The notes: generated by a model from the sequence alone, not told the origin. A stretch of DNA of 64,000 nucleotides from Haladaptatus salinisoli (GCF_020614375.1 NZ_CP085333.1:248001-312000), one strand, 5' to 3'. Counted from the first letter of the stretch, positions 8,068-17,020 are shown. Numbers and translations are program-made.

Positions 8068-8705
8068 CCTATCTACTTGCGATAAAAGGGTGACTCATAC
8101 CATCTCGAACCACTACCTCTTAGCTCACTCCAATACGAGATATACGAACGTCGGCAGCTAATTCAGAACGTAGTATTACTAGAGCTTTGATCTCCAGCAG
8201 GCATCATCGTTTGAGCAACAGTGAAGCAATATTATTTCGCAATTCTCGCTTCTTCAGTCTACCGTTTCAATTTCCATACGCCAACAAATGAAGGCAGGGC
8301 CGAAACTTATACGAATAATATGGATTCAGTATGCTTAAGATCACGGTAGCTACTATTGGTGAATTTGTAATACTATTGATTACCTTGGGCGCCGTAGGAA
8401 GAGATACGGCTGAAGCCTACTAGTTATTAGCAATTGAAGATAACAGTAGTTGTTCACAATGGGGAGGAACATAATATGACCATCAACATCGACGTCTGGA
8501 AGTATGGAAACCCACAACACGAACCGCAGTCTACTCGCTTCGACGAACGGTCTACATATGGTGTACCGCAACATGAAGTAGCAACTCCGGTCAACGTAGA
8601 ACTCCGAGAGTCCATTTCATATCTCCGTTTTTGGCAACAGCACACGTTGAATCGGCGACAGTCAATTGAAACAAAGCGGCTAATTTCCACTCTTTACAAA
8701 TAGGA
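8068..8705. other. Gene-poor stretch with two doubtful short frames
   Basis: AT-rich sequence. A 30-codon frame at 8331-8423 encodes a hydrophobic peptide (core FVILLITLGAVG), and a frame from TTG 8434 to 8703 encodes 89 residues (second start ATG 8476, TINIDVWKYGNPQHE). Neither has the acidic composition of the neighbours nor a recognised family, so they are not called as genes. Nothing else was recognised. Confidence 0.3.
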
Positions 8706-9095
8706 TCAAAAGAGACAGATAGTATTTTCACGCTGAATTTCTGCGAATTTTACAATGGCTACAACTCGTTCGATTTCTCTTTTATCCCGATAGTGAACAG
8801 TCTCGCTTCGTTCGTCGTATTCGAGAATGCCATGCTTCTCCAGTCTGGGAAGATGAGTGTGGAGGAGTTGTATTCTGAGTCGGTCAGTATCCCCAGCTAC
8901 CTGTATATCGAACTGCGTGCGAAGATGCGTGACGAGTTCGTCAACGGTAGCAACCGCTTGTGGCTGTCCATGAAAGTGATAGAGAATATGGCGGCGGTAC
9001 TCGTTGCTCAGCAGGTCGAGGATGGCATCGAGACTCTGTGTCGGTATACTCAGATCGTCCACAGCTGGTGTTTCTGGTCGCTCCCTGCTAGTCAT
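8706..9095 (-). CDS. DUF7344 winged-helix-like regulator
   Basis: 129 residues with the hallmarks of the haloarchaeal DUF7344 domain: LLSNEYRRHILYHF near residue 30, VDELVTHLRTQ near 52, LLHTHLPRLEKHGILEYD near 78, and a C-terminal VHYRDKREIE. The family has a winged-helix-like fold and sits beside signal-transduction genes. It is 79 bases downstream of the large PAS/GAF/HTH_10 regulator on the same strand, suggesting one signalling unit. A fragment closely similar to its 3' half is found at 27236-27465. Confidence 0.85.
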   Translation of the reverse strand: MTSRERPETPAVDDLSIPTQSLDAILDLLSNEYRRHILYHFHGQPQAVATVDELVTHLRTQFDIQVAGDTDRLRIQLLHTHLPRLEKHGILEYDERSETVHYRDKREIERVVAIVKFAEIQRENTICLF

Positions 9096-9174
9096 ATTGA
9101 GTTTTGGTAACAGGCCAGTACCAACAAGTAGTTGGGCTCAATATTGAGGTGGACCTGACGGAGAGCACTGATGG

Positions 9175-11694
9175 TTAGTGCGGATGTAACTCCCTGTCGG
9201 GAGAAAAGATAGAGGTGAGTAGTTTCTGCAGTGCAGACTGCATGTGCTGGTGGAACGTCGGGGATGCGATATCGAGTGTGTTTGCGAGCGTTTCACCGGT
9301 ACTGTCGCGCGGATAGCCGAAGTATCCACTATGGAATCCCATCTTCAGAATTTCAAGCTGGCGGTCAGTAAGCGTCGTCTTGAGTTCGTTCAGAAAGCTA
9401 GTTCGAGAGTGGACTGGCCGCGTCCGCTGTCGCTTAGCGTGAAGTGATGCATTCGGATAGATGGTTTGGACGGCTTTAACGAACGATCGAATGTTGACGT
9501 CGGCCGGTACTTCGATCGTGAGCGTCCCCACCCCATGAGAAGCCATCCCACTTCGGATGTATGCTCCTCGTTCGATAAGTAACTGCGAGGCCGTTTCGGT
9601 GCCCTGAAACACGAATTCGAAGGAACTGTTGGATTCCGTCTCGGCGATCAGCCGTGCTTGATCGACTCTCGGTGCTTTCCATGCTCGCTCAAGGAGTTGG
9701 CCAGGGGTCACATCAGTAGCGGAGACGTAGAACAGTAACGTCCCGTCCGACGATGGAACAACGCCGTCAAGGGTGATGGTACAGTCCAGTTCGTCAGAAG
9801 CGGTGAAGAAGAAGGCGTCAGTCTTAGAGAGCGAAAATTCGAGTTCCAGAACTCGATCCGTATGAAGGAGCTTCCTATTCTCAGCGGCGTTGATCGCGTG
9901 GCCAATCGTCTCGCCTAGCTCTGCAAAGATTACTTGTTCGCGCTCTCCGACCAGTGCTGACTGTGACGCGTACACGACCAGTACACCGTAGATCGTGTCA
10001 CCGTAGCTGAGTGGAATACAGACGGCAGCCCGATACTCCCGTGCCAATGCGTCTTCTCGCACAGCTTCGGGGAACATTTCGCTCGTCGAGATATCTTCCA
10101 CGACAGCGAGAGTACCGGTTTCAAGCGTTGATGCCGCAGGTCCTTGTTCCGTTGCGGGCGCAGCGGCATCGACCGCTTGAAGATACTGATCGTCAATCCC
10201 GACTGCGGTTCGGATGTTCAACCCTTGTTCTGCGGTTGAGAGATCGGCGATGAGCGCCCCGAGATAGCCGTCCGAGCCAGCGAACCGCTCACAGACTGTC
10301 CGCTCGATCTCCTCGCGCGTCGGTGCAGCGATGAGCGTTTGGTTGATGTCACGGATGATCGCATTGAGGCGGTTCAGGGTTTCTAACTCGTCGCGTTGAC
10401 GAGCTACGGCGTGTTCACGCTCGGCGCGTGTCAATGCGGCTTCCGTGTTTGCAGCGAGGACGCGCATGAGATCGTAGTCGATGCGATCGAAGTCGTGAAC
10501 CGAGGTCGATGCCGTGATGAAGACACCGTGCTCTCCGAGTGAGGTAATAATCGCACTTCGAATTGGCGTCTCCTGTGGTTGCTGAGTCTCGATCTCTTGG
10601 AGATCGTGAATTACTCGCGATTCACCGGTCTCAAAGACGTCCCAAACAAGCGAATCCTCGGGGGTGATTGTCGGGGGAGAACCGTCGAAGACGGTGTTCA
10701 CTGCTTCGGAAGTGCCGACTGGTTCGAGTGCCGTTTCGTTTTCTGCGTGGAGGTGTAGGCCGGTGAGTGGCAACTCCAGCACTTCGGTTGCCGTTCGCAC
10801 CGCTTCGGCGCAGATCTCCTGCCGGGACGAGGTCGTAAACATTCGCTGGGTTGTCGTATGTAACGTTTGGAGCGCGTCCTCCCGTCGTTTTCGATCACTG
10901 ATATCACGGAAAATACCTTGAATCACACGGCGATTCTCCAGTGTGGTGACGTTCGAATTGATGGTGACCGGGATCTGCTGGCCATCGGCATCGACAATTT
11001 TCAGATCGTGAGTTTGTTCGAACGGGCCACCTCGCCGCCGATGACCCTGAAAGAGCTCTTCGTAACGTTCGGCTTCCTCCGAGGGATGGAGGTCGGTCTG
11101 ATGCATACCCTCGATTTCGTCCGCCGGTTTTCCAAGAAACTCAACGGCGGCCTGGTTCGCTTCTTGGATGATGCCCGTTTCAGCATCGGCGACGAAAATT
11201 GCATCCGGGGCTGCGTCGACGAGCGTCTGATACTTCTCAGTCGCTGCTTCTAGTTGCTCACGCTGTTGCTTCTGTGCCGAGATATCGCGGACTATTGCCG
11301 TAAAGAGGCGCTGATCACGATACGTATGTTCTCGAAACGAGACGGAAAGCGAGACTTCAGTACCGTCCTTGCGACGCCCAACACGCTCAAGATCAGTATG
11401 TTCGGCTGCCGTCTCGGTGTCGCGCATATTTTGGTGCAATTCGGCGAGATACGTGTCACGATACCGTTCGGGAAAGAGGTCATCAACTGATCGACCAACG
11501 AGTTCATCAACGTCATAGCCGAAGATGGTGCCTGCTGCTTCGTTTGCAAAGCAAATCTTTGCCGTATCATCGAGGGTGAGTAATCCGTCAAGTGCGTCGT
11601 GAACGAGCTGTTCGAAAAACGTGTCTTCGGCAGATGACTCGGTGTGCTCGTGAAAAAGGGGATGTGAGTCGTCTGAGTCGGATGATGGGGGCAT
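9175..11694 (-). CDS. PAS/GAF sensor with bacterio-opsin-activator HTH_10 output
   Basis: 839 residues from ATG 11694. Order: PAS at about 20-140 (FANEAAGTIFGYDVDELVG, end IVRDISAQKQ), second PAS at 150-268 (end IFRDISDRKRRE), GAF-like at 275-430, second GAF at 440-600, the sensor domain typical of Bat proteins at 610-760, and a C-terminal HTH_10 from about 775 (LTDRQLEILKMGFHSGYFGY). There is no membrane span and no histidine kinase, so signal reception and DNA binding are in one cytoplasmic protein. Haloarchaeal proteins of this layout respond to light or redox; which cue applies here is unknown. The frame is open to 11793, but composition changes before 11694. Confidence 0.9.
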   Translation of the reverse strand: MPPSSDSDDSHPLFHEHTESSAEDTFFEQLVHDALDGLLTLDDTAKICFANEAAGTIFGYDVDELVGRSVDDLFPERYRDTYLAELHQNMRDTETAAEHTDLERVGRRKDGTEVSLSVSFREHTYRDQRLFTAIVRDISAQKQQREQLEAATEKYQTLVDAAPDAIFVADAETGIIQEANQAAVEFLGKPADEIEGMHQTDLHPSEEAERYEELFQGHRRRGGPFEQTHDLKIVDADGQQIPVTINSNVTTLENRRVIQGIFRDISDRKRREDALQTLHTTTQRMFTTSSRQEICAEAVRTATEVLELPLTGLHLHAENETALEPVGTSEAVNTVFDGSPPTITPEDSLVWDVFETGESRVIHDLQEIETQQPQETPIRSAIITSLGEHGVFITASTSVHDFDRIDYDLMRVLAANTEAALTRAEREHAVARQRDELETLNRLNAIIRDINQTLIAAPTREEIERTVCERFAGSDGYLGALIADLSTAEQGLNIRTAVGIDDQYLQAVDAAAPATEQGPAASTLETGTLAVVEDISTSEMFPEAVREDALAREYRAAVCIPLSYGDTIYGVLVVYASQSALVGEREQVIFAELGETIGHAINAAENRKLLHTDRVLELEFSLSKTDAFFFTASDELDCTITLDGVVPSSDGTLLFYVSATDVTPGQLLERAWKAPRVDQARLIAETESNSSFEFVFQGTETASQLLIERGAYIRSGMASHGVGTLTIEVPADVNIRSFVKAVQTIYPNASLHAKRQRTRPVHSRTSFLNELKTTLTDRQLEILKMGFHSGYFGYPRDSTGETLANTLDIASPTFHQHMQSALQKLLTSIFSPDRELHPH

Positions 11695-11879
11695 AAGTGT
11701 GGGGGTCTTGAGGCTACAGTACTGAATACGTTTTTCACAAACATTAGGCAGGATCCCCCGTGAATTGGACACAGCCGGCAACATCTGTCGCAAAATCCTC
11801 TTTCTGCCACATCCTTAATTGTAATGGTATTGAAACATATCCGCGAAAGCATGTCACGGTTGTTTAGCTTAACCGAGAC

Positions 11880-11932
11880 GCTAAGCCCCCTTCCTCAACG
11901 AGCGCTGAAGGCGCGAGTAGGGAGGGGATACA
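11880..11932. mobile_element. Remnant of an IS200/IS605-type end
   Basis: A C-rich arm (CCCCCTTCCTCAACGAG) and a G-rich arm (CGCGAGTAGGGAGGGG) pair imperfectly around an inner GCGC-TGAAG-GCGC hairpin, similar to the 3' ends of IS1341-type elements. No transposase is adjacent. The overlapping 84-codon plus frame (11824-12078) is not a convincing gene. Confidence 0.35.
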
Positions 11933-12182
11933 GTGCACGTGAACGTGATGTTAGCGAATTGAGACAGGGCCGGATCAATCGCAAACGACGAACAGTGCTG
12001 GGAGCGATCTTTCTCGCCGGGATAGTTGGCATCAGGAGTAGCACCGCCCTGGCCGATTCTTACGAACACAACAACTGACAACCTGCTTATTTCTTGATGG
12101 CTGAATGGCTAGCGAGGTTTTCGACGATGTCCGTCGCTGGCACCATCACATAAAAAGGTTGCACCGGTGGGCTAACACCGAA

Positions 12183-12518
12183 TTATCGAGGGACAACGCG
12201 ATCGTTCTCGATTTCGTTCTCCTGTTCGACGTCCTCGGCGGAGTTCGAAGCGATCGCGATGCCGGTCTGGCTGTTCTCGTTGGACTGTTCGCTTGCCTGC
12301 ACAGCAGTGGCGTCACCGCCCCACGCCGCCACGGCGGTGTTGTCGTCCTGGACGTTGACGTTCGTCTGCGAGACCCACTGTTCCTGGTCGACTTCAGCCT
12401 CTGCTTCCTGTTCGAACTCGTTTTCCTGTTCCTGCGCGACGACGCTCCCGGCGAAACCGCCTACGAGCACCGAGGAGACGAGCGCCAGCGCGAGCAACAA
12501 TCGAAGTGCTTTCTTCAT
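12183..12518 (-). CDS. Secreted Gln/Asn-rich small protein
   Basis: 111 residues from ATG 12518. A Sec-type signal peptide (KKALRLLLALALVSSVLVGG, Ala-rich cleavage area near AQEQE) is followed by a mature domain dominated by Gln, Asn, Ala, Val and Glu, with alternating stretches such as SQTNVNVQDDN and SEQSNENSQTGIAIASNSA. This composition resembles curlin-like or other self-assembling extracellular proteins, but no exact repeat period was proved. A nearly identical 3' portion, ended by a nonsense codon, occurs at 27614-27725 fused to DNA polymerase sequence. Confidence 0.7.
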   Translation of the reverse strand: MKKALRLLLALALVSSVLVGGFAGSVVAQEQENEFEQEAEAEVDQEQWVSQTNVNVQDDNTAVAAWGGDATAVQASEQSNENSQTGIAIASNSAEDVEQENEIENDRVVPR

Positions 12519-12784
12519 GGTTAGCAGTCCTCTGGTGATTCCGCGACGGGCGGGGAACAATCATTAGCGATGTTCCTATTCGCAACTGGTACGTCCCGCC
12601 CGGAACCACCCGAAAGTCGCTGTCGATGGACGGCTACATTAACCGGCTAGATCGTTATCATCGTTTGAACGGGCTTAACAGTTCACTGTGATTTCTAATG
12701 TTTTATGATAGTAATTAAAATGATCTCGTTTCGAATCAACCTATGTATACGACGGGCTAGTTAGAGTATCGACGGTTACGGACG

Positions 12785-13105
12785 AATTAACGCGAGATTT
12801 TCGTCGAGATCGACCTTCGGGTGGACTGCGTGTAGTCCTCCTGCTTTTTCGAATCACGATTCGTGATCATTAGTTCACGTGGATCGACCGCTCTACGCTC
12901 TAATCAGTCAATCCACGACCGCTGTACCTCACAAATCGCCTCTGGATCTCGGTACTCATCCACCGCTTAAATCAACGCTTCTGCGCGTCATGCTGGCATA
13001 CTCCGTTGGCGACACTCGATGCCCCGATACGTGTACGCATCTTTACCAGCGACCTTCCCAACGGATTTCGTCACGGCACCAGCAGCCGAATCACGAAATG
13101 GAACG
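12785..13105 (-). pseudogene. Decayed C-terminal fragment of a family-B DNA polymerase
   Basis: Read on the minus strand, the interval gives recognisable pieces of the C-terminal region of haloarchaeal family-B polymerases: VTKSVGKVAGKDAYTYRGI, then a Gln-Arg-Ser segment and the NRVSK-like region. Frames are broken by stops and shifts. DNA similarity to the better preserved fragment at 26618-27070 is easily seen by eye (the common CGATTCGTGATCA stretch, for example). The rest of the gene is absent. Confidence 0.65.
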
Positions 13106-13262
13106 AATGTAATCCTGTTGTAGTGGGCTTCGTGTTCGAGTCGAATCATCACTTGAAACTCGTTGTCAGTAGTATCTACTAATCAATGGCTTTTCGAGGA
13201 GTGAGAATGCGCAACTAGAGCCATCTTTTGGAAGCATCTCGCTGGCCCGCTATGACAACGAG

Positions 13263-13652
13263 ATGCTCGCGTCCGTCATTAATCGAAAGCCCGACGAGCT
13301 TGCGGGGAAGGAGTGGCGTGAACGTGATGAGGCCGGTCGGTATTGGCTTTGGCCGAAAGGAAGCGGCGAAATCCGTGCCTACTTGGACGCGTCAGACCTC
13401 GCTGAGTGGATTCGGCTGAAAGAGGCCGGTGTGAGCAAGAAGTACAGTCAGGAGCTCGCTCACCGGGCGATGGACGCAATGCACGAACTCTCGAATGGCC
13501 GTCTTAGAAAGATTAAGCGCCAGCGATTCAAGGATGGACCGAGCTACCAAGAGACTCGTAAGTACGGCAGTTGTATCGGCGGCTATCGGCTACAAGCCAG
13601 CGGGCAGGGGAGAGCGGGTACCGGCTACCGCGTTTGTGGTCGGGAAGTGTAG
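13263..13652 (+). CDS. Hypothetical protein ending inside repeat R copy 2
   Basis: 129 residues from ATG 13263. The first 98 residues are charged and helical (EWRERDEAGRYWLWPKGS, LDASDLAEWIRLKEAG) and look like a real protein; the last 30 (RKYGSCIGGYRLQASG onwards) are encoded by repeat R and have a different composition. The frame is also open upstream for about 25 codons without a start. This looks like a gene whose 3' end was replaced when the repeat arrived, so the original C-terminus is probably lost. Family not recognised. Confidence 0.4.
   Translation: MLASVINRKPDELAGKEWRERDEAGRYWLWPKGSGEIRAYLDASDLAEWIRLKEAGVSKKYSQELAHRAMDAMHELSNGRLRKIKRQRFKDGPSYQETRKYGSCIGGYRLQASGQGRAGTGYRVCGREV
13555..13643 (+). 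repeat. Dispersed repeat R, copy 2 (3' part)
   Basis: Begins at the CGTAAGTACGGCAGTTGTAT core and ends with CCGCGTTTGTGGTCGGG. It matches the 3' 90 bases of copies 1 and 3. It forms the 3' end of the preceding open frame. Confidence 0.7.
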
Positions 13653-13724
13653 AACACCGAAGGGCCTTCGCTTGAGCAAGAAATTTAGAGGCTTGGTGAC
13701 TGGACAGGAGCGTGATCAGGAATA

Positions 13725-14387
13725 GTGCTCGATTTTCCGTTCCCGGAAGAGCGAGTGTTCCGGTATCAAGCGATGCAAGATATTTTCCATCATCTCGTAA
13801 ATGAACCCCATCAAGGCTTCACCCAGAAAGAACTCGCAGAGATAATAGCGACAGATATTTCAACGATTTCTCGGTCAGTCGATCTACTCGAACAACTGGG
13901 TGTCGTTACACTGGAAACAGGACGTCCTGCTCAAATCCAGATCTATCATGACCATCTTCAAAAATCTGATCCACTCCTGTCGATCTCCCAAGATGAGTTT
14001 CGGAAACCTATCAAAGCATTTCTCACCGAACTACAGCAACAAGTTGCCGAATCAGATGACGTCGAAACCCTCGTGGCTGTCATCCTTTTCGGCAGTGTAG
14101 CTCGCGGGACAGCCGACCGAAGCAGTGACATCGATATATTGGTCATCATCGACGGAAATCACACCTACGGACGACGGATTGCCAATCAAGTAGCACGAAG
14201 TATTGAGGAACAATCGTATGATGGTGATCGCTATGAGTTCGAGGTGCTTGTCGAAACGCCAGAGAGCGCAACACAGTATGGCGCAAAACTTCGGGAGATC
14301 TTCGACGAAGGACTCATTTTGCACCAAAGTGAGGACTTTCGACACGTTCGAGCGGCAGTGTATGCTGATGAGCCGGAGGACGTCTAA
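13725..14387 (+). CDS. HTH-nucleotidyltransferase protein (MNT type)
   Basis: 220 residues from GTG 13725. A winged helix at about 15-70 (FTQKELAEIIATDISTISRS) is followed by a minimal nucleotidyltransferase domain with the signature LFGSVARGTADRSSDIDILV (about 121-140; GS motif and the two catalytic Asp). Proteins of this kind are usually the nucleotidyltransferase half of two-gene modules, modifying their partner or acting as antitoxin. The next gene downstream is indeed a broken, truncated reading frame that looks like the partner. The intact NTase signature suggests the protein itself is still functional. Confidence 0.8.
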   Translation: MLDFPFPEERVFRYQAMQDIFHHLVNEPHQGFTQKELAEIIATDISTISRSVDLLEQLGVVTLETGRPAQIQIYHDHLQKSDPLLSISQDEFRKPIKAFLTELQQQVAESDDVETLVAVILFGSVARGTADRSSDIDILVIIDGNHTYGRRIANQVARSIEEQSYDGDRYEFEVLVETPESATQYGAKLREIFDEGLILHQSEDFRHVRAAVYADEPEDV

Positions 14388-14403
14388 TCCATGCCGATTG
14401 AAC

Positions 14404-14580
14404 TGACGACATCGAACCATTGCTCACCGAGGCCGAAGAAGCATTCCGATAGGACGGACAGCAACCAGAAGAAGGACTTGATATCTCTGATGCCGGCCTC
14501 ATCCAGCTCCGCAAAGAATGTCGATCCCTCTCAGGGGCAGATAGACTGCTGTCGGATGGGTACTACACACTGACTATCAA
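14404..14580 (+). pseudogene. Truncated partner gene of the nucleotidyltransferase
   Basis: In one frame the sequence reads DDIEPLLTEAEEAFR, then a TAG at about 14449, then DGQQPEEGLDISDAGLIQLR and a stretch ending SDGYYTLTI before it runs into unrelated sequence shared with the convergent DUF1328 gene. This helical pattern suits the HEPN-like or helical partner usually found next to MNT proteins. A nonsense codon and the loss of the 3' half make it a remnant. Confidence 0.55.
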
Positions 14581-14588
14581 AGCGGATC

Positions 14589-14741
14589 TCACAGCACCAT
14601 TGAGAGGATTGCCAACACGAGGAAGACGACGATCAACCATTTTGCAACGCGCATCGACATCCCCGCGATACCTTGTTGACCGAGGACTCCAGCGATAATC
14701 GCGAGCACGACGAACCCGATCGCTAATTCGAGGAGTGCCAT
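14589..14741 (-). CDS. DUF1328 (UPF0391) small membrane protein
   Basis: 50 residues with two hydrophobic segments: MALLELAIGFVVLAIIAGVL at the start, a GQQGIAGMSM loop, and VAKWLIVVFLVLAILSMVL at the end. This is the pattern of the YtjA/DUF1328 family, widespread small inner-membrane proteins of unknown function often induced by stress. Length and loop sequence match the family. It is convergent with the broken NTase partner gene. Confidence 0.85.
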   Translation of the reverse strand: MALLELAIGFVVLAIIAGVLGQQGIAGMSMRVAKWLIVVFLVLAILSMVL

Positions 14742-15022
14742 GATTTAGTATAGGCTTTCCATTTACTAAGGTGCATTGGCAGTGGATCCGAATTAGGAGC
14801 AAATACTCAATCTGTATGTTTTGAGAGAAACCTTTACGAGCGTCAACCTTAACCAACGCTAGGAGGAGAACTACCGGGGTTGTTGGTTAAGACCCCTATC
14901 CGCGATGGCTCTAGTGAGAGAACCAATTCGAAATCATCCCCGATCGAGCCCTAGAATTCACACAGGGAAGGTGGGAGTAATAGATTGGCTACGGTGGAGT
15001 GCGTCAGTTTCTGCGAAAGGGA

Positions 15023-15050
15023 GGGGATCGCGTTCGCGATCCCCCCCCTC
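15023..15050. terminator. Strong GC hairpin, possible terminator
   Basis: GGGGATCGC-GTTC-GCGATCCCC is a perfect 9-bp stem (15023-15044) followed by more C and then CTCTATT. No gene ends directly beside it: the DUF7344 gene at 15299 ends over 240 bases away on the minus strand, so its role is unclear. Confidence 0.3.
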
Positions 15051-15115
15051 TATTACAACGGTGTAACAGGCGACAATAGCCGTGGGAAGAATCCGCCCTA
15101 ATACGGAACTCTATA

Positions 15116-15262
15116 CAACCGCGGTCGTGGACGCCCCGAAGTGACACAGTTTGGGACAGACGCCGGACGGCGACTCGTAAGTACTGCAGTTGTATTGACA
15201 TCTATCGGCTAGAAGCCAGCGGGAAGGGGAGAGGTGGTACTGGCTACCGTGTTTATGGACGG
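15116..15262 (+). repeat. Dispersed repeat R, copy 3
   Basis: Matches copy 1 over its full length, including the 5' part with CCGCGGTCGTGG and GACACAGTTTGGG, but is more diverged (TTGTATTGACATC replaces TTGTATCGGCGGC). It ends about 35 bases before the DUF7344 gene stop on the opposite strand. Confidence 0.65.
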
Positions 15263-15298
15263 AGAGAAGGAAGACGATAGCGACACACCGAGGATAAT

Positions 15299-15628
15299 TC
15301 ACAGTGAGCCGTTATTCGGGGGCAGAACCTCGAGAAAATCTTCGAGTTTTGTCCCGTCGCAATAGCGAACGTCCTTATTTCGTCGATCATAATCGATGAC
15401 CCCATAATCAGCGAGTTTCGGAAGATGGGTATAAATAAGTGAGATCCGCACCTGCTCAGTTGTCGTTGTTTTCTCACTCTTCTTGTGGATGTGCGTAACA
15501 AGCTCATCAAGGTCCGCAACATCAGCGTCCTTCGTTTGGAGATGGGAGAGAAGGTGGCGTCGATAGCGACTCGATAAAATCTGACAAACCTCACTCAGTG
15601 AAAGTGAGGGACGTTCATACTGTGCCAT
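15299..15628 (-). CDS. DUF7344 winged-helix-like regulator
   Basis: 109 residues from ATG 15628 (MAQYERPSLS). Characteristic DUF7344 segments are present: ILSSRYRRHLLSHLQ, LDELVTHIHKKSEK, ISLIYTHLPKLADYGVIDYD, and KDVRYCDGTKLEDFLEVL. The open frame continues upstream to 15775, but that part overlaps the preceding gene and is not protein-like. It follows the HTH_10 gene by about 80 bases and may act in the same signalling circuit. Confidence 0.8.
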   Translation of the reverse strand: MAQYERPSLSLSEVCQILSSRYRRHLLSHLQTKDADVADLDELVTHIHKKSEKTTTTEQVRISLIYTHLPKLADYGVIDYDRRNKDVRYCDGTKLEDFLEVLPPNNGSL

Positions 15629-15710
15629 ACCGTTAGACGTACCAGAACAAATTATACAAACACTAGGGCTGTTCGAACAGGAGATTTTTGCTTGACCATG
15701 ACAGAACGCC

Positions 15711-16382
15711 TTACTCAGGTGGCGTCGTCTCAGAAGCGTTAAGAAGCGTATGCTCAAGCAACGCCTCGTTCCCACGTCGAATTAGATCGGAGAGCGACTG
15801 TTGGCTGATATCGAATTCCGCCGCCACCTCTGAAAGGGTGACTTGCCGAGGTGTCTGAAAGTAGCCCCGTTGAAGGGCCAACAACAGCGCGTCACGTTGT
15901 TTTTCGGTGAGGACACTATCCAGGAGATAATCACCAGCTTCAGTAAGTGTCCGCATTTGCCCAAGTGTGTACTGAATATCATTCTCGCGGCAATGGTTAT
16001 GGAATGTGGTGAGTTCGTCTTGATTAGGAAAGAGGATCTCGAACTCCCACGCTTGGGAGTTATAGCCATATGCGCTCCGAATGATCGTCTCGGCGGCAGT
16101 AAACCCCTCAAAAAATTCACCTTCAGGCGCGTCCCAATTCAGGAGATACAGTCGGCGATCGTCAATCTCCTCCACCTCAACGAGTTCTTTAACTTGCTCA
16201 TGGGTGCGGACACGCCGTTCAAAATCGTCGAGATCGGTATTCCAGGCCCAGAACAAGGGAATAGCGTTCGTTCCGACAGGGACGATTCGCTCGAATTCGA
16301 TCTGGGTTTCTGTCCCGGCGGTGAGTAAGCGACCAAGCGGAAACTCCGTCGCTTGGAGCGAGAGTTCCACAATAGTTGCCAT
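15711..16382 (-). CDS. Bacterio-opsin-activator-like HTH_10 regulator
   Basis: 223 residues from ATG 16382 (MATIVELSLQATEFPLGRLL), the usual start for this family; the frame is open to 16496. The N-terminal sensor part carries the typical alternating pattern and a WEFEILFPNQDELTTF segment. The C-terminal HTH_10 covers about 155-215 (LTEKQRDALLLALQRGYF, VTLSEVAAEFDISQQSLSDL). There is no PAS or receiver domain, so the signal must be sensed by its N-terminal domain. It lies between a HalOD1 gene upstream and a DUF7344 gene downstream, all on one strand. Confidence 0.85.
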   Translation of the reverse strand: MATIVELSLQATEFPLGRLLTAGTETQIEFERIVPVGTNAIPLFWAWNTDLDDFERRVRTHEQVKELVEVEEIDDRRLYLLNWDAPEGEFFEGFTAAETIIRSAYGYNSQAWEFEILFPNQDELTTFHNHCRENDIQYTLGQMRTLTEAGDYLLDSVLTEKQRDALLLALQRGYFQTPRQVTLSEVAAEFDISQQSLSDLIRRGNEALLEHTLLNASETTPPE

Positions 16383-16530
16383 CAATTCATCTACTGTACA
16401 ATCTGGCCCATTATAGTATCTCTGGGAGAACGTGGTGCAATGCAATTCTATTACAGCGGCAGGCTGTCGATAGTGGGTACTTTGATCACTGGACAAGAAA
16501 AGCCGCTACTCCCTGAGTCCTTCTTCGTCT

Positions 16531-16815
16531 CTATCGATCTTCAGCCTCAACCTCAACTGCACCATCACTCGATACTGTCACCCAGTATCCCGCGTACTGA
16601 AACGAGATTTTGCCGTCTGGACGAGAGGACCCGTCTCCTCGAGGCGCAAAAAGTGACTCAAGCGCATCCGGGTCAATCGCATTGTATAACGGTTTGAGTT
16701 CATCTACTGACTGTCCGCCTTCTTCTGAAACTATAGTGACGATTCGTTCAGTGAGTGACCCTGACATTCCAGTTGTTGCTAATCCATTTCTCGTAGTAGA
16801 TGAATCAATTACCAT
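16531..16815 (-). CDS. HalOD1 output-domain protein
   Basis: 94 residues from ATG 16815; an upstream in-frame start at 16836 would add seven. The HalOD1 pattern is clear: ERIVTIVSEEGGQSVDELKP, then NAIDPDALESLFAP, and ISFQYAGYWVTVSSDG at the end. HalOD1 is a haloarchaeal output domain found alone or after receiver domains; molecular action unknown. It heads the same-strand set HalOD1, HTH_10, DUF7344. Confidence 0.85.
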   Translation of the reverse strand: MVIDSSTTRNGLATTGMSGSLTERIVTIVSEEGGQSVDELKPLYNAIDPDALESLFAPRGDGSSRPDGKISFQYAGYWVTVSSDGAVEVEAEDR

Positions 16816-17020
16816 GTTCCCCTCCTGTAAGAACACTCACCTTGCCAAGTTGCCAAGGTGCTCTTTATGGGCTGTTCCTACTAACTCGGTCAACTGGAGC
16901 AACCAGTAAATAACTAACGGGACAGTATTGTACTTTAACGCCCAAAATTGGTGATCACGAGGATGTACCATTAAGGCTGAAGGCAGTATTTAGAGCGAGA
17001 AGTAAGGGCAATGATGGGGA

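Noticed and set aside
11824..12078. 84-codon plus-strand frame with a signal-peptide-like stretch
   Set aside because: Starts before and runs through an IS-end hairpin; the hydrophobic part is short and the rest basic.
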